64,000 nucleotides of DNA. Origin: Fodinibius salsisoli (lineage in GTDB: Bacteria; Bacteroidota; Rhodothermia; Balneolales; Balneolaceae). The notes under the pieces are model-generated. The model was not told where the DNA came from and searched no databases. It saw only the letters and a list, made by a program, of their open reading frames with translations. The position numbers and the translations under genes were made by a program. This document shows positions 27,449 to 37,900 of the stretch, in pieces; within the stretch, counting starts at the first letter, position 1; the number at the start of each line of letters is the position of its first letter. The stretch spans positions 1-64,000 of the forward strand of contig NZ_JAGGJA010000016.1 in the NCBI RefSeq assembly GCF_026229185.1. Direction: 5' to 3'.

Positions 27449-28315
27449 CTAAAACCGTTGCACAATTGATTGTACCTGTCGGGCATAGCTTCCGCCGAAC
27501 AGATTGGTATGAACCAGCAGTGGATAGAGGTTATAAATATCTTTCCGGTCAGCAAATCCGGGTTCGAGAGGGAAATGCTGTTCATAGGATTGATAAAAAG
27601 CGCTCGAAAAACCTCCAAAGAGATGCGTAAATGCCAGTTCTATCTCACGATGGCCATAATAAACAGCAGGATCATAAAGACAAGGTCGGTCTTTTTCATC
27701 GTAAAAATAATTTCCGCCCCAAAGATCGCCATGAAGTAAGCTCGGCGATTCTTCGGGAAAGATATCCGGTAGCTCTTCATACATGTTTTCAAAATGGGCA
27801 ACCGCATGACTGTCAAGCTTATGTGCATCAACGGCCATTTGGAGCTGAGGCTCCATTCGCTCCCGGATGAAAAAGCTGACCCAGCTATCATGGCAGCTGT
27901 TAGATTGTGGTAGTCGGCCAATATAGTTGTCATGGTCAAGTCCAAACTGTTGAGCCTTATGTTGATGCAACGCAGCCAGCTCCTTTCCAAATATTTCAGC
28001 AGAGTTGGATTGAGCGTTCCCTTCCTGAAGGTATTCCTGGGCGAGCCATCCGATTCCATCTTCCGTTGTACCTATAGCATAAACCTCGGGAATAACTACC
28101 TGCGTATCTGCTGAACGTAACAGCTGCAACCCTTTTTCCTCTTTGACGAACATCGCGGGATCGGCGTGGCTATTCCATTTGAGAAAGCATTGCCGGTGGT
28201 CGCTGAGCGTTATACGGGCAGCCTTATTGATACTGCCGCCCGAAACTGATGTAGCTGAGCTGACATCAGCTTCCAGCGCCTGCTCAAGGGATTGGCGAAC
28301 CGTTGCTGGAATCAT
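27449..28315 (-). CDS. fructosamine kinase-family protein
   Basis: 288 residues. SSATSVSGGSINKAARITL and CFLKWNSHADPAMFVKEEKGLQLL form the ATP-binding start, WLAQEYLQEG the hinge, and LLHGDLWGGNYFYDEKDRPCLYDPAVYYGHREIELAFTHLF (catalytic Asp in HGDLWGGN, metal Asp in YDPAVYYG) the catalytic loop. This is the fructosamine-3-kinase family, which phosphorylates ketoamine adducts on proteins so that they fall off (deglycation). Its ATG shares one base with the stop of the LMW phosphatase gene, so the two are co-translated; that pairing recurs in many bacteria and suggests joint handling of phosphorylated sugar adducts. Confidence 0.92.
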   Translation of the reverse strand: MIPATVRQSLEQALEADVSSATSVSGGSINKAARITLSDHRQCFLKWNSHADPAMFVKEEKGLQLLRSADTQVVIPEVYAIGTTEDGIGWLAQEYLQEGNAQSNSAEIFGKELAALHQHKAQQFGLDHDNYIGRLPQSNSCHDSWVSFFIRERMEPQLQMAVDAHKLDSHAVAHFENMYEELPDIFPEESPSLLHGDLWGGNYFYDEKDRPCLYDPAVYYGHREIELAFTHLFGGFSSAFYQSYEQHFPLEPGFADRKDIYNLYPLLVHTNLFGGSYARQVQSIVQRF

Positions 28316-28824
28316 TACTGGATATGGGATTCGAGTTCATCAAGCAGATGCTGGCAGCTACGTTTCACCACTTGGAATACGTTTTCAAAACCATCCTGTC
28401 CGCCATAATAAGGGTCCGGGACCTGGCCGTCTTCCGGCTGTGGATCGAAGTCACGCATCCGGCCGATTTTATGGTCATGCTTGTCGGAGGCCATCCGCTG
28501 GATATTTGCATAATTTTCATTATCCATGGCCAGTATGAGGTCAAAATAGTCCAGATCAAAGGTTTTGAACCGGCGGGCTTTTGAGTGCAACGTAACTCCA
28601 TATTTTTGGGCGGTACGCTGACTTTTGCTGTTCGCCGATTGCCCAACATGATAAGCCGAGGTGCCGGCGGAGTCAATTTCAAAGTACTCAGAGAGCCCCC
28701 GTTCATCGATCAGATGTTGGAAAATGCCTTCTGCGGTTGGGCTCCGGCATATGTTGCCCAGGCAGACAAAACAGACCTTATAGTGATTCTCTTTGGTAAT
28801 CGGATTTTCAAGAGTCAAGTTCAT
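28315..28824 (-). CDS. low-molecular-weight protein-tyrosine phosphatase
   Basis: 169 residues. The P-loop VCFVCLGNICRSPTAEG (CX5R nucleophile Cys and Arg) lies near 18-34, and the general-acid region DPYYGGQDGFENVFQVV near 140 completes the LMW-PTP signature. It hydrolyses phosphotyrosine or small phosphate monoesters in the cytoplasm. First gene of a two-gene leftward operon with the fructosamine kinase, overlapping by one base. A charged N-terminal extension of about 13 residues precedes the domain. Confidence 0.93.
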   Translation of the reverse strand: MNLTLENPITKENHYKVCFVCLGNICRSPTAEGIFQHLIDERGLSEYFEIDSAGTSAYHVGQSANSKSQRTAQKYGVTLHSKARRFKTFDLDYFDLILAMDNENYANIQRMASDKHDHKIGRMRDFDPQPEDGQVPDPYYGGQDGFENVFQVVKRSCQHLLDELESHIQ

Positions 28825-29130
28825 TAGAATCAGTCATCATTGGTTCAATGGTTAGGTTGCAAAGAATAAGAGAATGCACCGTCATATTAAAGTGGACAAG
28901 TCAGTTTTTTAGATTCTAATTTGCAACTTATTCTATCAATGCTTTTTATAGCTCGCTAACAGAGAAAAATTATACGCAAAATGTGAATTGATGGGCTAAG
29001 ACTTGTATCTTTGAGGCTCATTTATATCGATAAATAAATTATTTACAATTGTTTGGTTGCGGTAAAGTGGGGAAAAAGTGATATATTACCTGCTTTCTTA
29101 AAAACCAACTGAGCAGGTTCAACGGTTTCT
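28825..29130. other. divergent intergenic region before ileS
   Basis: About 300 bp between the leftward phosphatase operon and the rightward ileS operon. AT-rich. A TATCTTTG box at 29006-29013 resembles a Bacteroidota -7 element for ileS but the spacing of an upstream box is unclear. No T-box or other leader structure was recognised. Confidence 0.4.
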
Positions 29131-32100
29131 ATGAGTACACAGTTTGATGAAGTAAAACAACTTAATTTTTCTAAGCTGGAGGTAGAAACCCTCAAGTGGT
29201 GGAAAGAGCAAAATATTTTTGAAAAGAGCCTTACCACGCGCGAAGAGGGTATTCCTTTTACTTTTTATGAAGGTCCTCCGACAGCAAACGGCAAACCCGG
29301 TATCCATCATGTGATGGCCCGTACGGTGAAAGATATGTTTTGCCGTTATAAAACCTTAAAGGGGTTTCGTGTTGAACGCAAAGGTGGATGGGATACGCAT
29401 GGCCTGCCGGTTGAAATAGAAGTAGAAAAAGAATTAGGCCTCGAAGGACGTGCACAGGTCGAAGAGTATGGCGTTGCGGAGTATAATGAGAAATGCCGTG
29501 CAAGCGTTCTTAAATATAAAGATCTGTGGGATGAGCTTACCACCCGTATGGCTTACTGGGTAGATCTGGATGACCCCTACATCACCTTTGATAATGACTA
29601 CATTGAGTCGGTCTGGTGGGCTTTTAAGACCCTCTATGAAAAAGGACTGGTTCACAAAGGGTACAAAATCCAGTGGTATTCGCCCGGCAGTGGGACGGTG
29701 CTTTCTTCGCACGAAGTAAGCCTCGGTTATGAGGAGACACAAGATCCTTCCATTTATGTGAAGTTTCGGCTTCAGATGGCTGGCGATGTCTATTTCCTGG
29801 CTTGGACTACGACACCCTGGACCATCATTTCAAATATGGCGCTGGCGGTAAATCCAAACCTGGATTATGCCAAAATTAAGCTTACCGAAGGAGACCGGAC
29901 AGAATACTATATTCTTGCCAAAGGCTGTATTGATGAAGTTATCGATCATGACTACGAAATTGTTGAAGAATTTAAAGGAGAAGACCTTATAGGATGGGTT
30001 TACGACCCGGTATTTGATTATGCCCTGGAAGAATATGACCGCGAAGATGCCTGGCGGGTTATTGCTGCCGATTACGTAACCACCGATGAGGGAACCGGCG
30101 TAGTGCATACAGCGCCCGCCTTTGGTGCTGATGACTATGAGACCTGTCAAAAAGCCGACATCCCGATGTTTAATCCCATTGATACCGACGGGAAATTTAC
30201 GGATGCGGTGCCCGACTTTGAGGACGAATGGTTTAAAGATGCAGACAAGGGTATTGCCCGTGCCATCAAGGATAAACACCTGATGTATAAGCACGAGACC
30301 TATTTGCACAACTATCCATTCGACTGGCGTAAGGGTACGCCTTTGATGTCCTACCCGGTGGAGTCTTGGTTTGTGGAAACCACGGACGTAAAGGACAAGA
30401 TGGTAAGCTACAATAAAAAGATTAACTGGAAGCCCAAGAGTACGGGTTCCGGTCGATTTGGAACCTGGCTGGAGAATAACGTTGATTGGGCAGTCTCGCG
30501 GCAGCGATACTGGGGTTCGCCCATCCCGATATGGGTAAGCGATAAAGATCCGGAGCATATTGAGGTTATCGGAAGTGTAGAAGAGCTGAAAAAGAAGGCC
30601 GGTCTTTCCGATGAAGAGGAAATTGATCTGCATCGCCCATATATTGATGAAGTAACCTGGGAGGGGCCCAATGGAGGGACTATGCGCCGTATTCCGGATC
30701 TGCTGGATGTCTGGTTCGACTCCGGCTCTATGCCGTTTGCACAATGGCACTATCCCTTTGAGAATAAAGAGAAATTCGAGGATAATTTTCCTGCTGATTT
30801 TATTGCAGAAGGCGTTGATCAAACCCGTGGCTGGTTTTACACACTCCATGCCCTGGGGACGATGCTTTTCGATCAGCCGGCTTATAAAAATGTTGTAGCC
30901 AACGGTCTTGTACTCGACGAAAACGGCAATAAGATGAGTAAGTCCAAAGGCAATGCCGTAGAACCGTTCGAGGTCATCCAGAAATACGGGGCCGATACCG
31001 TTCGCTGGTATATGATGAGTAACTCATCGCCTTGGGAAAATCTGAAATTCAGCGAAGATGGCCTGCAAGAGACACAGCGCAAATTTTTCAATACTATCGT
31101 GAACACCTATTCGTTTTTTGCGATGTATGCCAATATCGATGAGTTCATCTACTCAGGTACGCCCATTCCGGTGGGAGATCGTCTGGAGATGGATCGCTGG
31201 GTTATTTCACGCCTCAACACGGCCGTAAAGTTGGTTGATGAGCATCTGGATGACTATGAGCCTACAAAGGCTGCTCGTGTTGTTGAAAACTTTGTCGAAG
31301 AGTTAAGCAACTGGTATGTCCGCCGCAATCGGCGTCGCTTCTGGAAAGAAGGAAGCAGCCTCGATAAGACGGCCGCCTACCAGACGCTCTACGAATGTTT
31401 GGTCGATTTAGCCAAGTTGATCAGCCCCATAGCGCCGTTTTTGGGCGAGTGGTTGTATCAGCGGTTGAATACGGTAACGCAGCAGGATGAAGAGTCTGTA
31501 CATATTTCATTCTACCCGACCGTAGAAGAAACAGCGATTGACAAGCAACTGGAACACCGCATGGAGTTGGCACGACAGATTTCATCCATGGTATTGAGCT
31601 TGCGTAATAAAATTGAAATTAACGTGCGCCAACCGCTCTCCCGTATTATTTTACCGATTGAAGACCAGGAAGAGCGCCATGCGATAGAGGCAGTAAAAGA
31701 TATTATCCTGGATGAAGTCAATGTTAAAGAAATCCAGTTTGTTGACGATGACTCTGGTATTGTACATAAGACGGCCAAGCCTAACTATCCAAAACTTGGA
31801 AAAAAATTAGGCTCCAAGATGAAGCCGGTGGCCGCAAAGGTAAGCGAATTGACGACTGAAGAAATTACCGAATTTGAGGAGACCGGCTCTATAGAACTGG
31901 ACCTTGGAGATCAGGGAATTGTGCAACTGGGTAGCGAGGGTCTTGAAATTATTCGCACCGGACTGGAAGGTTGGTCTGTTGAAACAGAAAATGGATTAAG
32001 CGTAGCTTTAGATACAGATTTAAGCCCGGAACTTGTACAAGAGGGCCTGGCACGTGAATTTGTCAATCGGATCCAGAATATGCGTAAAGAAGCCGACTTT

Positions 32101-32301
32101 GAAGTTGTTGATCGTATTGCTATTGGTTTCAACGGATCGGATCAGCTTGAAGAGGCTATTGAGTCAATGAAAGAGTACGTCAAAAGCGAAACGCTGGCCG
32201 AAGATATTGTATCTCATGAACTGGATGTTTCAGATTTTGTAAAAACCTGGGAAATTGGAGAGGAAGAATCGACTATTTCCATCAGAAGAAACCCTAATTA
32301 A
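29131..32301 (+). CDS. ileS: isoleucyl-tRNA synthetase (eukaryote-like type 2)
   Basis: 1056 residues. Class I motifs: the HIGH-equivalent PPTANGKPGIHH at 49-60 and KMSKS at 601-605. The editing CP1 domain lies between (TWTTTPWTIISN-type region and GTGVVHTAPAFGADDY). The C-terminal half shows the WYVRRNRRRFWK motif of the anticodon-binding domain. The TANGKPGIHHVMAR form, length, and absence of a terminal four-cysteine zinc finger fit the IleRS type found in eukaryotes and some bacteria; that type is typically less sensitive to mupirocin. It charges tRNA-Ile in the cytoplasm. It heads an operon with a DksA-like gene (13 bp downstream) and lspA. Confidence 0.96.
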   Translation: MSTQFDEVKQLNFSKLEVETLKWWKEQNIFEKSLTTREEGIPFTFYEGPPTANGKPGIHHVMARTVKDMFCRYKTLKGFRVERKGGWDTHGLPVEIEVEKELGLEGRAQVEEYGVAEYNEKCRASVLKYKDLWDELTTRMAYWVDLDDPYITFDNDYIESVWWAFKTLYEKGLVHKGYKIQWYSPGSGTVLSSHEVSLGYEETQDPSIYVKFRLQMAGDVYFLAWTTTPWTIISNMALAVNPNLDYAKIKLTEGDRTEYYILAKGCIDEVIDHDYEIVEEFKGEDLIGWVYDPVFDYALEEYDREDAWRVIAADYVTTDEGTGVVHTAPAFGADDYETCQKADIPMFNPIDTDGKFTDAVPDFEDEWFKDADKGIARAIKDKHLMYKHETYLHNYPFDWRKGTPLMSYPVESWFVETTDVKDKMVSYNKKINWKPKSTGSGRFGTWLENNVDWAVSRQRYWGSPIPIWVSDKDPEHIEVIGSVEELKKKAGLSDEEEIDLHRPYIDEVTWEGPNGGTMRRIPDLLDVWFDSGSMPFAQWHYPFENKEKFEDNFPADFIAEGVDQTRGWFYTLHALGTMLFDQPAYKNVVANGLVLDENGNKMSKSKGNAVEPFEVIQKYGADTVRWYMMSNSSPWENLKFSEDGLQETQRKFFNTIVNTYSFFAMYANIDEFIYSGTPIPVGDRLEMDRWVISRLNTAVKLVDEHLDDYEPTKAARVVENFVEELSNWYVRRNRRRFWKEGSSLDKTAAYQTLYECLVDLAKLISPIAPFLGEWLYQRLNTVTQQDEESVHISFYPTVEETAIDKQLEHRMELARQISSMVLSLRNKIEINVRQPLSRIILPIEDQEERHAIEAVKDIILDEVNVKEIQFVDDDSGIVHKTAKPNYPKLGKKLGSKMKPVAAKVSELTTEEITEFEETGSIELDLGDQGIVQLGSEGLEIIRTGLEGWSVETENGLSVALDTDLSPELVQEGLAREFVNRIQNMRKEADFEVVDRIAIGFNGSDQLEEAIESMKEYVKSETLAEDIVSHELDVSDFVKTWEIGEEESTISIRRNPN

Positions 32302-32314
32302 GAAGTGAGCTGTT

Positions 32315-32725
32315 ATGGCATCTGCAAAAAAAGGACAAACCGACAATGATGAACGCATTTCCCCTTATTCTGATGAAGAATTGGAGTATTTCCGGGAGAT
32401 AATTGAAAAAAAACGTGAAGAAGCTCAGACTGAATTAGAGTCTCTGCAGAGCTCTCTGCGTGATAGTATGGAGAACGCCAATGATGAGTCAGCCTATTCT
32501 TTTCATATGGCCGATGCCGGAACAGATGCGCAGGAGCGAGAAAAAACATATATGCTCTTCAATCGAACCAAGAAGTTTCTGCGGTATTTAGATGGTGCTT
32601 TGACACGTATCGACAATAAGACCTACGGCATTTGCAAAGTTACGGGCAAAAAGATAGCTAAAGGTCGACTCGAAGCGGTGCCTCATACGCAACTGAGTAT
32701 TGAGGCGAAACTAAAGCGTCGATAA
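32315..32725 (+). CDS. DksA/TraR-like protein with degenerate zinc finger
   Basis: 136 residues: an N-terminal coiled-coil hairpin (about 20-75, ending in DESAYSFHMADAGTDAQERE) and a C-terminal segment GICKVTGKKIAKGRLEAVPHTQLSIEAK that aligns with the DksA zinc finger but keeps only one of the four cysteines. Such proteins bind RNA polymerase in the secondary channel or have other regulatory roles; loss of zinc ligands is common in this group in Bacteroidota. The gene lies between ileS and lspA and is presumably co-transcribed with them. Confidence 0.87.
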   Translation: MASAKKGQTDNDERISPYSDEELEYFREIIEKKREEAQTELESLQSSLRDSMENANDESAYSFHMADAGTDAQEREKTYMLFNRTKKFLRYLDGALTRIDNKTYGICKVTGKKIAKGRLEAVPHTQLSIEAKLKRR

Positions 32726-32751
32726 GCTGATAACCTTTAAGCTCTGTTTTC

Positions 32752-33375
32752 TTGGATAAAAAGAAATTTACGGTATTAGCAGTTCCTATACTGGTTGTTG
32801 TGATATTAGATCAACTGACCAAGCACTGGATTCGCCTTTCCCCGGAATGGCAGAACTGGGATGTTATACCCGGTTGGTTGGCATTCCATTATACTCAAAA
32901 TCCAGGCATGGCGTTGGGGATGCGATGGGCCTCCACCGAAGTGATTAGTGTGATTGCTATTATTGCCACACTGAGCATTCTGGGTTATGTGATATACAAT
33001 CGGCATAGCACAAATTTGGGCTACATGTTTTGTATGGGGCTGATACTTGGGGGAGCTTTTGGTAACATCATAGACCGGCTTTTTATGGCTTATATTGGTC
33101 AGTATGGAGGAGTTTTAGAGGGACATGTGGTCGACTTTATCCATTTTAACCTCAAAGTCGCCGGATATCCGGTCTTTCCTTACATTTTTAATGTGGCAGA
33201 TATTGCCATTAGCGTAGCTATTATTTCTATGTTGGTCTTCCATAAAAAGATTATGCCGGTCGAAGAGCAAGGGTCTGTCATGGCCACCTCCTCATCCTAC
33301 GATAGTGAACATCCATCATCCGAAAAAGCTACGGAATCTCACCAGGTGTCTAACCTGGATAAGGATAGTCTTTAA
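32752..33375 (+). CDS. lspA: signal peptidase II (lipoprotein signal peptidase)
   Basis: 207 residues from a TTG start at 32752, chosen because it directly precedes the first membrane helix and no ATG suits. Four membrane helices. The two catalytic aspartates are Asp108 (GNIIDRL) and Asp150 (FNVADIAIS), and the NPGMALGM and FIHFN motifs are typical. It removes signal peptides from diacylglyceryl-modified prolipoproteins, of which this window encodes many. A hydrophilic C-terminal tail of about 40 residues (Ser/Glu-rich) extends past the usual end. Third gene of the ileS operon, 26 bp after the DksA-like gene. Confidence 0.93.
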   Translation: MDKKKFTVLAVPILVVVILDQLTKHWIRLSPEWQNWDVIPGWLAFHYTQNPGMALGMRWASTEVISVIAIIATLSILGYVIYNRHSTNLGYMFCMGLILGGAFGNIIDRLFMAYIGQYGGVLEGHVVDFIHFNLKVAGYPVFPYIFNVADIAISVAIISMLVFHKKIMPVEEQGSVMATSSSYDSEHPSSEKATESHQVSNLDKDSL

Positions 33376-33427
33376 GCAGGTTCTGGGAATTCCTCTTACG
33401 GCTACAGCTGTTCTTTATTACATTAAA

Positions 33428-34918
33428 TTAATAACCCGGATTTTGTTTCCAGTCGTTATTTAGTTCCAGTTCAATCTTTGGAAGCGGGAACAGTCGGTTC
33501 GTTTCCTGGATATTTTTTCCATCCGCCTGCAGTTCTTCTACCAGTCGGCCGGTACGTTTTAGGTCGAACCAGCGCTTCCCTTCACCCGCTAATTCCCAAT
33601 TTCGTTCCTGAAGAACCGCATCCCGAAAGCCCGTTTGTGTTAACCCTGATAAGTCAGGCAGTACACTATCTGTTCTATCAAAACGTGCCCGCTGACGAAC
33701 TTTGTTAAGCGCTTCATACGCTTGGGTAGTAGGGCCACCGTTTGCTTCATTAGCCGCCTCTGCATACATCAGTAATACATCAGCATATCTAAAGAGAGGG
33801 AAGTTAACACTGGATCTTTTGGATTGCGTTTGGCCGGGATCATGGTATTTTAAAAAGTGTGGTTCGAATGTGACGGTGGTGTCTTTCTCCGAGAAGGTCC
33901 ATTCCGTAAAAAAGTTCACCTCTTTTCGATAATCATCGGGATATTCCTCATAGAAAGAGATCTCCGGAAAGATCGCTCCAAAACTGGATCCTCCACCGGC
34001 AACAGAGAGGCCGCCGGTCTTGCGAGCGTTGGGTGCTGTATAGGTCCAAAAGCGTCCCTGTTTACCCGCATTTTGATCTCCGGCGTGGAACTGGATAGAA
34101 AAGATATGCTCTTTTCCATTTTCGTATTCTGGGAGAAAAACATGCGCATAATCTTCGAAGAGTTCGTAATTCCCGGAATCCATCACTTCTTTGGCTTTAT
34201 CAGCGGCCTCTTGCCAGCGTTCGCGTGTCAGATAGACTTTGGCCAGCAGTGTTTTGGCAGCTCCAGCTGTCGCCCGTCCCTCGTTATTTGCATTATATTC
34301 ATCTGGAAGCACTTCTTCAGCATCCTCAAGGTCACGAATGATCTGGGCATAGATGCTGTCTTTGGAGGCGCGTGGCTTTTTGATATCCTCAAAACTTTCC
34401 GTCTCCTGAGTGATAACAGGAACCTTGCCATACATACGAACAAGGTTGAAGTAGGCAAGGGCCCTCAGGAATTTAGCTTCACCCACGATACCAGCACGCA
34501 TACTTTCATCCATCTGGATGCCAGGTACATTATCTGTAACCGCATTGGCCCGGTTGATGATCTGGAATGATGTTTTCCACCAAGTTGAAGTAATAGTGTT
34601 GAGCTCTGTGTAGCTGTAATCATCCAGAGCGACGCGCTCTGCATTGGCTCCAAATGGACGAGTTTGATCAGAGGCATTTGCCAGGATGTACATGACGCCA
34701 TCGAGGTTATATAGTCCCTTAGTGCCCAATCGCTCATATACACTGTAGATGGCAGCTACGGCATCCTCTTCATTTTCATAGAAATTTTCCGGCGAAAGAG
34801 AATCTTCGGGTTCGTTGCTTAGGAAATTATCCATACAGCCGGTCAGTATGATCAGGCAAACGAAGGTGAAAATGGTAAAATACTTCATCGGAAAAGTCTT
34901 GTTACTCTTGCTGTTCAT
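33428..34918 (-). CDS. SusD/RagB-family nutrient-binding outer-membrane lipoprotein
   Basis: Start placed at ATG 34918, 16 bp after the susC-like stop; an ATG at 34888 is a second option and the frame could open at 34945 only by overlapping susC. A lipoprotein signal (CLIILTGCMDN) is followed by the SusD fold: SPENFYENEEDAVAAIYSVYERL near the start, TPR-like helices, and C-terminal FRYADVLLMYAEAANE and NWELAGEGKRWFDLKRTGRL. It caps the SusC channel and captures the substrate, usually a glycan. The substrate cannot be read from the sequence and no glycoside hydrolase lies next to the pair. Confidence 0.92.
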   Translation of the reverse strand: MNSKSNKTFPMKYFTIFTFVCLIILTGCMDNFLSNEPEDSLSPENFYENEEDAVAAIYSVYERLGTKGLYNLDGVMYILANASDQTRPFGANAERVALDDYSYTELNTITSTWWKTSFQIINRANAVTDNVPGIQMDESMRAGIVGEAKFLRALAYFNLVRMYGKVPVITQETESFEDIKKPRASKDSIYAQIIRDLEDAEEVLPDEYNANNEGRATAGAAKTLLAKVYLTRERWQEAADKAKEVMDSGNYELFEDYAHVFLPEYENGKEHIFSIQFHAGDQNAGKQGRFWTYTAPNARKTGGLSVAGGGSSFGAIFPEISFYEEYPDDYRKEVNFFTEWTFSEKDTTVTFEPHFLKYHDPGQTQSKRSSVNFPLFRYADVLLMYAEAANEANGGPTTQAYEALNKVRQRARFDRTDSVLPDLSGLTQTGFRDAVLQERNWELAGEGKRWFDLKRTGRLVEELQADGKNIQETNRLFPLPKIELELNNDWKQNPGY

Positions 34919-34934
34919 GAGTGATAGATCCTGA

Positions 34935-37900
34935 TTAAAATCCAAGTTTAATACCCATCAAATAGGTTTTGGCCTTAGGGTAGGTTCCATAATCGGCTCC
35001 CAGGTTACCCAAGTTATTATAAGTGCTAACATCGGGATCGTAACCGCTGTACTTCGTAGCGGTAAAGAGATTTTGTCCGCTTACATAAAGTCGAACTGAG
35101 CGGGCTCCCAAACTTTGTCCCCAGTTAACGGGAAAGGTATATCCAAGGGTAATATTTTTGAGCCGCAGGTAAGAGCCGTCTTCGATCAGCCGGCTGGAAA
35201 TGGCGCGCATGGCCGTTTGGGCGGCGCTGTTTCGGCTTCGCGTGGCCCGTGGAATATCGGTATTGCGATTGTCCGGCGTCCATCGGTTGAGCACGTCGGT
35301 AGTCTGGTTAGTATAGCCTCGGGTGCTCTCCAGCCGCAGGGTATTCATATTGAGCACATCATTACCGTACGATCCCTGGATAAAGATGCTGAGATCAAAT
35401 CCTTTGTAGAAGAAATTATTGGTGAAGCCAAAGGTAAAATCGGGAAAGGCATTACCAATAATGGTTTGGTCGTTGCCGTCTATTGTTCCGTCGGGCTCTC
35501 CATCGGGTCCGCTAATATCTTTGAGGTAGGGATCGCCGGGCTGGGTGCTGGCAAGGGCAGTCTCGGAGTTATCCACGGCCTGTTGGTCGGCATAAACGCC
35601 TCCGTATTCATAACCATAAAAAGTACCCAATGATCCACCTTCTTGCAGGATACGGAAACTTTGTCCGCCGGCAAACGAAATGGGTGTTCCCACATACATG
35701 GGTTCATCATCTGCAAGCTCTAATACTTTATTTTGATTCATAGAGTAGTTAATAGAGGTGCTCCATGAGAAGGTGCTTTTCAAGATGTTTTGGGTCTCTA
35801 ATGATACCTCAAATCCCTGGTTTTCAGTGCTGCCGATATTATCTAAATACTGTGAATAACCGGTGTAGCGGGGAACACGGCGTGTTAACAGCAGGTCCGT
35901 AGTTTTTTTGTAATAGGCATCGGCGGTGAGGCTTAGGCGACTGTTAATCAGGCCGACATCGAGTCCAATATTATATTGCCTCGTCTTTTCCCACTGGAGG
36001 TCTTTATTGCCAAGACTAGCCGGGTTGATGCCTACAGCAATGCGATCACCTAAGGTGACTTGCGAGTTGCCCAGCTGGGTAAGGGCTGCGTAATTTCCAA
36101 TTTCCTGGTTACCGGTAATACCATAACTAAGGCGCAGTTTTAAGTTGTTGAAGAGGTCCTGTTCCTCCATAAACGTCTCTTCGGAGATACGCCAGGCCAG
36201 GGCACCGGATGGGAAAAAGCCATATTTGTTGCCCGATCCAAACCGAGATGAACCATCAATACGGCCGGTTAAAGTTAGCAGGTAGCGATCATCAAAATTG
36301 TAGTTAACACGACCCAAGTATGAGGCCAGGGTAGAGGTGCTGGCCCCGGTAGAGGGATTGTTGGGCGTTTCGCCTGCATTCAAATTATTATAGGTAAAGG
36401 CGTCAGTAATAAATCCTGAGGATGCACCCCGCAGGTTTTCGCCGCTTACTTTTTCCAGCGTAAAGCCGCCCAGGAGGGTAAGGTCATGAAGGCCGGCAAA
36501 TTCTTTATTGTAGGTTAGGGTGTTTTCATTAACCCACCGAAAGCGCTGTCGGGTTGTTACTCGGGCAAGACTATTATTTTGTTGTCCCTGGAGCGTACTA
36601 TTTGGAGCATAAAAATTGTCTTTATCATAACTCAGGTTTCCCCCAATGCTTACGCGTACTTCCAATCCTTCGGCAAGCATATAGGTAGCAAAAATATTGC
36701 CAATCCCTTTAAATTGCTTGCTCGTGTTGGTCTTTTCCAGGGCAGAGGCCACGGGGTTATCGCGTTCAATTGTATTATCAGTCTGAAACACATAGTTGTC
36801 ATCATCATCTTTGACAGGCACTACAGAGGGGATCTGTAAAGCACCATTGACAATGCCTGAGAGCCCCCGTCCACCAGTTTCAACGAGGCTATAGCGGGCA
36901 CGGCTTACGATTAGATTGTTGCCGATAGAAAACTTATCACTCACTTGTTTATCGAAGTTGATACGGAAGCTGCCGCGCTGGTAGCCGGATCCAATCAGGA
37001 GGCCTTCCTCATCCAGTAAGTTGGCTGAGAGGGCATAGCGTGTGTCTTCACTTCCGCCGGAGACTGAGAGCTGGTAGTTTTGACGGGGTGCTGAACGAAA
37101 TACTTCATCCTGCCAATCGGTATTGGGATAACTGTTCGGTGAATTCACAAACACCGGATCGGCACCATCATTTGCGGCTGCTTCATTAGCCAAAGCCACA
37201 AATTGGGGGGTATCCATCAAGTCCAATTTATTTCGGATGCGGTTAACGCCATAGCTGGCTTCAACGTTAACCTGGGCATCTCCCCGGTCACCCTGTTTGG
37301 TGGTAATCATTATGACGCCATTTGCCCCGCGGGCCCCATAGATGGCGGTTGCGGAGGCATCCTTAAGCACTTCAATGGAGACAATATCCTGGGGATTGAT
37401 AAGAGACAAAGGGTTTTGTGATGGAGAAGATCCGCCCCCAATAGGCAGTCCGTCAATAACATAAAGAGGATTATTACCCGCTCGAATAGAGTTCGTACCC
37501 CTGATACGCACCGTTGATCCACCACCCGGGGCCCCAGAGTTCTTCGTTACCTGTACGCCGGCAATCTGTCCCTGCAGGGCTTCTTCCGCCGAAGTTACCG
37601 ATTGTTTATGGATATCCGTTGCCGAGACAGATGAAATGGAGCCCGTCAGATCTTGCTTGCGCTGACTGCCATAGCCGACTACGACAATGTCTTCCATCTC
37701 CTCGACTTCCTTTTTGAGCACTACATTGATGGTCCGGCGACCGTCCACAGCAATCTCTTCGGTCTCATAACCTATAAAAGAAAAAGAAAGGACCGGTTCT
37801 TTTTGAGTCGAAAGAGTAAGCGAAAAATGGCCGTCTTCGTTGGTGGTGGTTCCATTCTGGGTTCCTTTCACCAGGACAGATACACCGGGTAGCGGTTTAT

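Noticed and set aside
29830..30849. 339-residue leftward frame inside ileS
   Set aside because: Antisense to a certain gene, odd composition, no domain motifs.
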